NCBI GenBank assembly: GCA_018822105.1
Contig: JAHJLB010000004.1
Coordinates: 1 to 45,008 of the forward strand
Origin: Pseudomonadota bacterium
GTDB lineage: Bacteria > Desulfobacterota > Desulfovibrionia > Desulfovibrionales > Desulfovibrionaceae
Direction of reading: 5' to 3'
DNA length: 45,008 nt
Shown here piece by piece: positions 39,442 through 45,008 of the stretch. Position 1 is the first letter of the stretch. Each line of letters opens with the position of its first letter. The translations under genes were made by a program, and so were the position numbers. The notes under the pieces are model-generated. The model worked only from the letters and a program-made list of their open reading frames with translations, was not told where the DNA came from and did no database searches.

Positions 39442-41106
39442 ATGGGACGCTCTGGAGCGCCGGGGAAACGCGGCTGCCGCGCCGTGGCGCTGCTCTGGCT
39501 GCTGCTGGTCCTGGGCCTGGCGGGCGCGCCCCGGGCCGGGGCCGGGGGCCTGCAGATAGGCCTGGAAGGTGCGGCCTTCAAGGATTTTCTTCTGTTCATG
39601 GGCCAGTTCTCGGGCCAGGCCCCGGTGTTCCGCGAGGACCAGCTCCCCGAGGCCACGGTGACCCTGGTTTCGCGCCAGCCCGTGGCCGAGGCCGATCTGG
39701 CCGGGATGTTCAGCCTGGTGCTGGCCAGCGCGGGCCTGAGCGCCACAACCCGCGGCGGGGTCCTGTACCTGCTGCCGGGGCCGGGGCATGCGGCCCAGGC
39801 CGCTGGCCCGACGCAGATCCTGGTGCAGCGCCTGGACCAGGGGCTCCCGCCGGGGCAGGTGCGGCGCGTGCTGGAGGGCCTGCGCTCCGACGCGGGCCAG
39901 GTGGCGGCGGCGGAGCAGGGGCGCTGGGTGCTCATCCGCGACCAGGGGGAGCGTGTGGCGCGCGCGCGCGCCGTGCTCAAGGCCCTGGACGCCGCGCCCG
40001 CCGGGGCAAGGCTTGAGCTTGAGCCCCTGCGGCGGGCCGAGGCCCGGCTGGCGGCGCGCAAGGTGGAGATGCATTTCCGCGGGCTGCCGGGCCAGGCCCC
40101 GGTGGTTATGGCCCTGGAGTGGAGCAACAGCGTCCTCCTGGCGGGCGACGCGGAGCAGATCGGTCAGGCCCGGCGCCTCCTCGGGCAGATGGACGAGGGC
40201 GCGCGCGAGGCCCCGGCGCTGCGGGCCTTCCGGCTGCGCCACGCGAAGGCCGAGAAGGTCGCCGGGGCGTTGGCGGAGCTGGCCGCGTCGGACAAGGGCC
40301 TGGCGGGCCTGCGCGTGCGCGTGGACGCCGAGGCCGGCGCGGTGGTCGTGCTGGCCGGGCCGGAGGCCATGGCCCGGGCCGAGCGCCTGGTGGAAGATTT
40401 GGATCAGCCCAGGCCCAGGGTGTTGGTGGAGGCCCTTGTGCTGGAGCTGCCGGCGCCGGGCGCGGACCAGGGCCCAGCTCGGACCCCGCTCCTGGCGGTC
40501 CTTTCCGGACCGGGCGGCGGCGTTGCGCAGTTGGCCAATCCCCCTGCGGGTTCGCCCCCCGGGGTCCGCGGCTTTGCGCAGGCGGCCGTGGGTCCGGCCG
40601 TGAGCCTGCGGGGACGTGCGGCGGAGGGCGCGCAGGGCGGACTGGCCGCGCTGGCCGCGCTTCTGGCCGCAGACCAGGAGGTCCGGGTGCTGGCCCGGCC
40701 CAGGGCGGCAGTGCCGGACGGCGGCGAGATGCGCGTCAGCATCACCCAGGCGGAGGCGGCTGGCGCCGGGGCGGCCGTGGAGCGCCACCGCTTGGTGCTC
40801 ACGCCGCTCCAGGACCCGGAGGGCGGGCAGCTGTCCGTGCGCCTGAGCCTGGAGGACGCGCAGTATCCGGGGCGGCCCCAGGTGGTCGTGGCCCGGCTGG
40901 CCGAGGGCGTGCTGCTGCTGGTTTCAGGCACAACGGGCGCGCCTGCGGAGGCCAAGGGGTCCGGCTTTGCCTGGGCCAAGGCCTCTCCCGGCCACACGGA
41001 CCCGGCTGGGACGGGGCGGCTGGGCATTGTGCTCTCGGCGCGTGTGACGCAGCGGGGGCAGACCGCTTTCGGTGCGGCCGGCGGATTTGGCGCAACACAA
41101 CCATAA
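39442..41106 (+). CDS. Degenerate GspD/secretin-like exported protein
   Basis: 554 residues. A signal peptide (about 1-35, ALLWLLLVLGLAGAPRAGA) is followed by an N0-like domain (IGLEGAAFKDFLLFMGQFSGQ to LPEATVTLVSRQPV), then repeated N1-type modules (RAFRLRHAKAEKVAGALAELAAS, VVVLAGPEAMARAERLVEDLDQPRPRVLVEALVLEL), then a shortened region resembling the secretin fold (QEVRVLARPRAAVPDGGEMRVSI, RLVLTPLQD, LGIVLSARV). The secretin gate and signature (P-L-L-G-D-I-P-x-L-G type) are not present, and the family is normally 650-750 residues. It may be a secretin-derived partner rather than a channel. The start at 39442 has GAGGGA upstream. It sits between gspN-like and the oligosaccharyltransferase. 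Confidence 0.6.
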   Translation: MGRSGAPGKRGCRAVALLWLLLVLGLAGAPRAGAGGLQIGLEGAAFKDFLLFMGQFSGQAPVFREDQLPEATVTLVSRQPVAEADLAGMFSLVLASAGLSATTRGGVLYLLPGPGHAAQAAGPTQILVQRLDQGLPPGQVRRVLEGLRSDAGQVAAAEQGRWVLIRDQGERVARARAVLKALDAAPAGARLELEPLRRAEARLAARKVEMHFRGLPGQAPVVMALEWSNSVLLAGDAEQIGQARRLLGQMDEGAREAPALRAFRLRHAKAEKVAGALAELAASDKGLAGLRVRVDAEAGAVVVLAGPEAMARAERLVEDLDQPRPRVLVEALVLELPAPGADQGPARTPLLAVLSGPGGGVAQLANPPAGSPPGVRGFAQAAVGPAVSLRGRAAEGAQGGLAALAALLAADQEVRVLARPRAAVPDGGEMRVSITQAEAAGAGAAVERHRLVLTPLQDPEGGQLSVRLSLEDAQYPGRPQVVVARLAEGVLLLVSGTTGAPAEAKGSGFAWAKASPGHTDPAGTGRLGIVLSARVTQRGQTAFGAAGGFGATQP

Positions 41107-41122
41107 GGCAGGCAAACTTGGC

Positions 41123-43396
41123 ATGAAGGCCTTGTCGCAGAAATACGTGCAGCTCAGCGAGTCTCTGGACGAACGCCCGGACTGGCGGGAAGACTGGAAA
41201 TGGCTGCTCGCCATTGCGCTCCTGGGCTACGGCCTGACCCTGGCGGTGCGCCTCCTGGACGCCTCCAACTGGTCCGATCCGGGCCTTGCGGCGGGCGGGG
41301 AGATCATCCTGGCCACCCACGATTCCTATGGCTGGCTGGCCGGGGCCAAGGGGGTGGGCTCCTTTGCGGGCTACGGAATGCCGGCCCTGGCCCGGGCCTT
41401 GAGCGGCGTGTTCGGCGCACCCTTGTGGAAGGTGGGCTTCTGGGCGCCGGCCTATCTGGGCAGTCTCATCGCGGTGGTCACCGGCCTTTGGGGCTGGCTC
41501 CTGGGCGGCCGCCGGGCGGGCATCGCCGCAGGGTGTCTTGGCGCGCTTTCGCCCGGCTTCTATTACCGTTCCCGCCTGGGCTATTTCGACACCGACGTCT
41601 TCACCCTGCTCATGCCGCTGCTGCTGGGCTTCATGCTGGCCCATCTCCTGTCCTTCTGCTGCACACGCGGATGGCTGTCCACCCACGAGGAGCGCCGGGA
41701 GGGAGATGCGCTCCCGGCGGCCCTGCCCTGGCTGGCCCTGGGCTATGGGCTGGTGGCGCGCATGGCGCACTTCGCCCACGACGACATCCAGCCCATCGGC
41801 GTGGCCCTGTTCTGGATCGCCCTCGGGCTTGCGGCGCTGACCAGCCGGCCCGGACGCCGCCTGGAGGCCCTCAAGCTCCTGACGATCTATACCCTGGCGG
41901 CGTATGCGACAGTGCGGCACTTCAGCTATGAGATATTCGAGGCTACGCCACTGGAACTGCTCTGGCTGGGGGCCGCCATCGGGCTGGCGGCCCTGGTGTG
42001 GCGCAGGCCGCAACGCCTGCGGCCCGTGCTGGACCACCCCTGGGTCTGGCTGGCCGGGCTGGGCGTGCTGGTGTTCTTCTTTGATCTGCTCCTGCCGCTT
42101 GGGCCGTATGTTGGCAAGGTGCTCAACTACCTCAAGCCCGTGGCCGACGCGGTCCAGCCCGGGGCAGCCCAGGCTGTGGGGCAGGGCGCCGCCGCCGGCC
42201 CCATCTATCCGGGCATCACCCAGAGCATCCGCGAAGCCAAAAACGTGGTGGACTGGACGACCTTCTTCGCCGGGGAGTCCGTGTCGCCCTGGCTCGGCGG
42301 CCTGAGCGGCCTTGGCCTGGTGTGCGTCCTGGCGCTGCGGCCGGCCTTTCTGCTTCTGCTGCCGCTCATCGGCCTGGGCGTGGGCAGCCTGTTCATGGGC
42401 GTGCGCTTCGCCATGTTCGGCGGCCCGCCCTTCGCCCTTGGGCTGGGCCTGGGTGTGCACTGGCTGGGCAAGGCCATCCTGGGCCGGGCCGGCGGGCGCG
42501 GGCACGTTCTGACCCTGGTGCAGTGCCTCCTGGCCGGGGTCTGCCTGCTCGGCTATGCGGCCATCTACCGGGATCTGGCGCCCACCCCAGTGCTGGCTCC
42601 GTCCCACGCCGAGGCCCTGATGAAGCTCAAGGCCTTCGCCCCCAAGGACGCCGCGGTCTGGACCTGGTGGGACTATGGGTACGCCACGCAGTACTTCGCC
42701 GAACGCATGACCCCCAACGACGGCGGCCGGCATGCGGGCCGGGACATCTATCCCACGGCCCTGGCCCTGATGACGCCCTCCGCCCGCCACGCCGCCCAGA
42801 TAATCAACATGAGCGCGGGCCTGAACCACGACCCGGCGCGGCGCTGGGACAAGTTCCCGGCAGCGGAGGTGAAGCAGTCGCTGCTGGCCCTGGCCACCTC
42901 GGACCAGCCCATGGCGCGGCCCGCCACGCAGTATCTGGTGGTCTGCTGGGAGAACATGAACCTGCTGCGCTGGATCGGCTACTACGGCACCTGGGATCTC
43001 GCCAGCGGCCAGGGCACCTTCGCCAAGACCCAGGTGGTCCCAGAGGCCTTCAACGTGGATCCGGGCCGCGGGGCCATGATCTTCCGAGGTCCCAACGCGC
43101 CCATCCTGGTCAGCGGAGTGGACATGCTGACCGCCCAGGGCCCCAGGCGCGCCAGCTTCCCCATGAACCCGGCGGCGCCGCACCTGATCATCAACGACGT
43201 GGCCAAGCAGGTCATCCTCATGGACGACCTGGCCTACAACAGCATGGCGGTGCAGCTGCTCATCGGCGACCCTGCCCGGCCGGAGGTGTCCGGCTACTTC
43301 AAACTCGTGCACGAGGGCTTCCCTTTGGTGCGCATCTACGAGGTCCTGCCCCCGGCCAAGGCGCCGCAGGGACAGGCGGAGGCCTTCACGCAATGA
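41123..43396 (+). CDS. PglB/STT3-family oligosaccharyltransferase
   Basis: 757 residues: a multi-spanning N-terminal half (about 25-485) and a periplasmic C-terminal domain. Motifs: D67 in ATHDSYGWLAGAKG (first loop), D156/D158 in SRLGYFDTDVF, E371 in TQSIREAKN (external loop Glu), R428 in MGVRFAMFGGPP, and WWDYGY at 515-520, the family signature. It should transfer a lipid-linked glycan onto Asn in an Asn-X-Ser/Thr sequon of exported proteins. Active OSTs are known from Desulfovibrio-type bacteria. It begins 16 bases after the gspD-like stop; the longer frame starting inside that gene is not used. Its TGA overlaps the aminotransferase ATG. Confidence 0.93.
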   Translation: MKALSQKYVQLSESLDERPDWREDWKWLLAIALLGYGLTLAVRLLDASNWSDPGLAAGGEIILATHDSYGWLAGAKGVGSFAGYGMPALARALSGVFGAPLWKVGFWAPAYLGSLIAVVTGLWGWLLGGRRAGIAAGCLGALSPGFYYRSRLGYFDTDVFTLLMPLLLGFMLAHLLSFCCTRGWLSTHEERREGDALPAALPWLALGYGLVARMAHFAHDDIQPIGVALFWIALGLAALTSRPGRRLEALKLLTIYTLAAYATVRHFSYEIFEATPLELLWLGAAIGLAALVWRRPQRLRPVLDHPWVWLAGLGVLVFFFDLLLPLGPYVGKVLNYLKPVADAVQPGAAQAVGQGAAAGPIYPGITQSIREAKNVVDWTTFFAGESVSPWLGGLSGLGLVCVLALRPAFLLLLPLIGLGVGSLFMGVRFAMFGGPPFALGLGLGVHWLGKAILGRAGGRGHVLTLVQCLLAGVCLLGYAAIYRDLAPTPVLAPSHAEALMKLKAFAPKDAAVWTWWDYGYATQYFAERMTPNDGGRHAGRDIYPTALALMTPSARHAAQIINMSAGLNHDPARRWDKFPAAEVKQSLLALATSDQPMARPATQYLVVCWENMNLLRWIGYYGTWDLASGQGTFAKTQVVPEAFNVDPGRGAMIFRGPNAPILVSGVDMLTAQGPRRASFPMNPAAPHLIINDVAKQVILMDDLAYNSMAVQLLIGDPARPEVSGYFKLVHEGFPLVRIYEVLPPAKAPQGQAEAFTQ

Positions 43397-44565
43397 GCAT
43401 CCCCTTTATCGACCTGAAGACCCAGTACCGCCGCGTGGCGGATGAGGTGCAGCGCGGCATCCAAGGCGTGCTGGAGTCCGGCGCGTACATCAACGGGCCC
43501 GAGGTGGCCTGCCTGGAGGAGCGCCTGGCCGGCTACTGCGGCACACGCTCCGCCGTTGGCGCGGCCTCGGGCACCGATGCCCTGCTCATGGCCCTCATGG
43601 CCCTTGGCGTGGGCCCCGGCGACGCGGTGTTCTGCCCGCCCTTCACCTTCATGGCCACGGCCGAGGTGGTGGCCCTGCTGGGCGCGACCCCGGTCTTCGT
43701 GGACATCGACCCGGTCACCTACAACATGGACCCCGCGCAGCTGGAAAAGGCCGCCCGGGCCGTGCGCAAGGGGGAAAGCTCGCTGTACCCGCTGCCCGCG
43801 GGCACGGGCAGGCTCAAGGGCAAGGCCGTTATCCCGGTGGACCTCTTCGGCCTGCTGGCCGACTATGCCGGGCTCCTGCCCGTGGCCGCGGCGCACGGGA
43901 TGTACGTCATCGAGGATGCGGCCCAGGCCTTCGGGGCCACCCTGGAGCAGTCCGGGGTCACGCGCCGGGCCGGCTCCTTCGGGCAGATCGCGTGCACCTC
44001 CTTCTTCCCGGCCAAGCCTCTGGGCTGCTACGGCGACGGGGGCATGTGCTTCACCGACGACCCGGAGCTGCTGGAGCTGCTGCGCTCCATCCGCGTGCAC
44101 GGCCAGGGCCGCGACAAGTACGAGAACGTGCGCCTGGGCATCACCGGGCGGCTGGACACCATGCAGGCCGCCGTGCTGCTGGCCAAGTTCGAAATCTTTG
44201 CCGACGAGGTGCGCCTGCGCCAGGAAGTGGCCCGGCGCTACGCCGAACTCCTTGGACCCCTGCCCGGCCTGATCCTGCCAGAGGTGCCGGACGGCCAGAC
44301 CTCGGTCTTCGCCCAGTACAGCATCCAGGCCGAGAGCCCGGCGCACCGCCAGGCGCTGCTGGAGCGTCTGGCCAAGGCCTCGGTGCCCACGAGCATCTAC
44401 TACCCGACGCCCCTGCACCTGCAGCCGGCCTTCGCCGGCCTGGGCTACGGCCCGGGCTCCATGCCCGTGAGCGAAGCCGTGGCCGCCCGGATCTTCAGCA
44501 TCCCCATGCATCCCTATCTCACGGAGCAGGCGCAGGAGCAGATAGCCCGGGCCCTGGCCGGGTAG
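43393..44565 (+). CDS. DegT/DnrJ/EryC1-family sugar aminotransferase, WbpE-like
   Basis: 390 residues. A PLP enzyme; K208 in SFFPAKPLGCYGDGG is the internal aldimine. SGTDALLMALMALGVGPGD, VDIDPVTYNMDP, VIEDAAQAFGA and RLDTMQAAVLLAKFEIF follow the family order. It resembles recalled Pseudomonas WbpE/WlbC along its length, including the N-terminal FIDLKTQYRR and the C-terminal IPMHPYL. WbpE aminates UDP-2-acetamido-3-oxo-glucuronate on the way to 2,3-diacetamido sugars. If so, the N-glycan may contain such a uronic acid. Its ATG overlaps the OST stop, so both are made together. Confidence 0.88.
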   Translation: MSIPFIDLKTQYRRVADEVQRGIQGVLESGAYINGPEVACLEERLAGYCGTRSAVGAASGTDALLMALMALGVGPGDAVFCPPFTFMATAEVVALLGATPVFVDIDPVTYNMDPAQLEKAARAVRKGESSLYPLPAGTGRLKGKAVIPVDLFGLLADYAGLLPVAAAHGMYVIEDAAQAFGATLEQSGVTRRAGSFGQIACTSFFPAKPLGCYGDGGMCFTDDPELLELLRSIRVHGQGRDKYENVRLGITGRLDTMQAAVLLAKFEIFADEVRLRQEVARRYAELLGPLPGLILPEVPDGQTSVFAQYSIQAESPAHRQALLERLAKASVPTSIYYPTPLHLQPAFAGLGYGPGSMPVSEAVAARIFSIPMHPYLTEQAQEQIARALAG

Positions 44566-44588
44566 GGATTCTCGGGGCGGGAGACAAC

Positions 44589-45008
44589 ATGCGGATCATC
44601 TGGCGCACACTCCCCCGGCTGGCCCTGCCCGGCGCCATCGGCCTGGGCCTCGCCTACCTGGCCACGGGCTTCGTGCCGCGGCCGGAGCCCGTCCTGCGTC
44701 CGCCCGAGGAGCTGCGCGCCGGGGGCCAGGGCTATGCCGAGGAATCCCCCGTGCGCACCATCCTGGAGCGCAACGTCCTGAGGCTTGAGACCCCGCTTTT
44801 CTACCCTGCGGGCCAGCCGCCGGCGCCGGTGCCGCAGCCCCGGTCTTCCGCCTCGCCCATGCCGGCCCAGGCGGCCTTTGCCCCGGCGGACACCGGCGTG
44901 GCCCCGCCCGCCATCTCTCTGCCCGGCGCGCCGTCCATGGCGCTGGAGCCATCCCCGGCAGGCGCCACGCCGCCCCTTTCCGGCGGCTCCAGCGTGCAGG
45001 GCCTGGCC
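44589..45008 (+). CDS. GspC-like protein, N-terminal part (truncated by window end)
   Basis: 140 residues are visible, with no stop. A short N-terminus (MRIIWRTLPRL) and one membrane span (about 12-27) are followed by a periplasmic segment with TILERNVLRLETPLF, resembling the GspC linker before the HR domain. A Pro/Ala-rich stretch (75-130) ends at GGSSVQGLA, where the HR domain (usual start L-x-L-x-G-T-V) would begin. GspC links the inner platform to the secretin GspD. GGGAG precedes the ATG, 23 bases after the aminotransferase stop. The call depends partly on the L, M, N and D-like neighbours. Confidence 0.65.
   Translation, partial: MRIIWRTLPRLALPGAIGLGLAYLATGFVPRPEPVLRPPEELRAGGQGYAEESPVRTILERNVLRLETPLFYPAGQPPAPVPQPRSSASPMPAQAAFAPADTGVAPPAISLPGAPSMALEPSPAGATPPLSGGSSVQGLA

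Noticed and set aside
41072-41122. Upstream start for the oligosaccharyltransferase
   Set aside because: It would lie inside the gspD-like gene and add residues unlike any OST N-terminus.
40799-43393. 864-residue minus-strand frame opposite the OST
   Set aside because: It is antisense to the membrane OST; hydrophobic codons read backwards give Gln/His/Gly-rich sequence with no fold.
1-45008. tRNA genes, rRNA, CRISPR arrays, insertion sequences, integrases
   Set aside because: I looked for T-loop consensus, regular spaced repeats and transposase or integrase motifs by eye and found none; a tRNAscan or ISfinder run could still reveal weak cases.

Overview
The window is about 45 kb of very GC-rich, densely packed bacterial chromosome. 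Strong G/C third-position bias produces long antisense shadow reading frames. Several gene types suggest a Desulfovibrionaceae-like sulfate reducer (Desulfobacterota): a Ros/MucR-type regulator, a diguanylate cyclase with a haem-binding CxxCH sensor, a PglB/STT3 oligosaccharyltransferase, an aspC-pgi-kinase-sigma54 regulator run, and a very large PAS-rich hybrid kinase. This assignment is inference from gene content. There is no rRNA, and I saw no tRNA, CRISPR array, insertion sequence or prophage.

Layout. 1-2.5 kb: the end of an unknown gene, a small conserved-looking protein, an orphan OmpR/PhoB-type response regulator and a family-4 glycosyltransferase. 2.5-8.3 kb (minus strand): a 1749-residue hybrid histidine kinase translationally coupled to a DUF985 cupin. 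8.4-11.9 kb (minus): yitT, SAM hydrolase, cobS and sppA, tightly coupled. 12-12.3 kb: a Lys/Ala/Pro-tailed, Cys-rich small protein carrying a perfect 21-bp triplication. 12.5-15.4 kb (plus): purD-purE-moaA. 15.5-16.5 kb: a small zinc-ribbon-like protein and a MucR-like regulator, divergent around an AT-richer region. 16.5-19.4 kb (minus): pstS-pstC-pstA behind a four-half-site PhoB-type promoter, but without pstB or phoU. 19.5-24.6 kb (plus): a flavoenzyme resembling EUKARYOTIC-type UDP-galactopyranose mutase, an M24 peptidase, era and a type II NADH dehydrogenase. 24.6-27 kb (minus): a haem-sensor diguanylate cyclase and a yqjD/yqjE/yqjK-like membrane operon. 27.2-33.8 kb (plus): aspC, pgi, an NtrB-like kinase, an NtrC-like regulator, and a stand-alone membrane protein with two copies of an MCP-type four-helix sensor module. 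34-36.3 kb: an EamA transporter, a coiled-coil protein and dapF.

36.5-45 kb (plus) is the most unusual part. It is one apparent transcription unit: a family-2 glycosyltransferase, then GspL-like (periplasmic part only), GspM-like, GspN-like and a degenerate GspD-like protein, then a PglB/STT3 oligosaccharyltransferase and a WbpE-type sugar aminotransferase, then a GspC-like protein cut by the window end. Type II secretion parts and protein N-glycosylation genes are thus interleaved, with one stop-start overlap and short gaps. This suggests that an export machine and its glycosylation enzymes are made together.

Functional links. Phosphate: the PhoB-type box, the pst genes and an orphan OmpR-family regulator share the window, but that this regulator is PhoB is unproven. 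Signalling: three kinase or cyclase systems sense through PAS, haem or periplasmic domains. Start sites were chosen from ribosome-binding sites and family length; several differ from the longest open frame.
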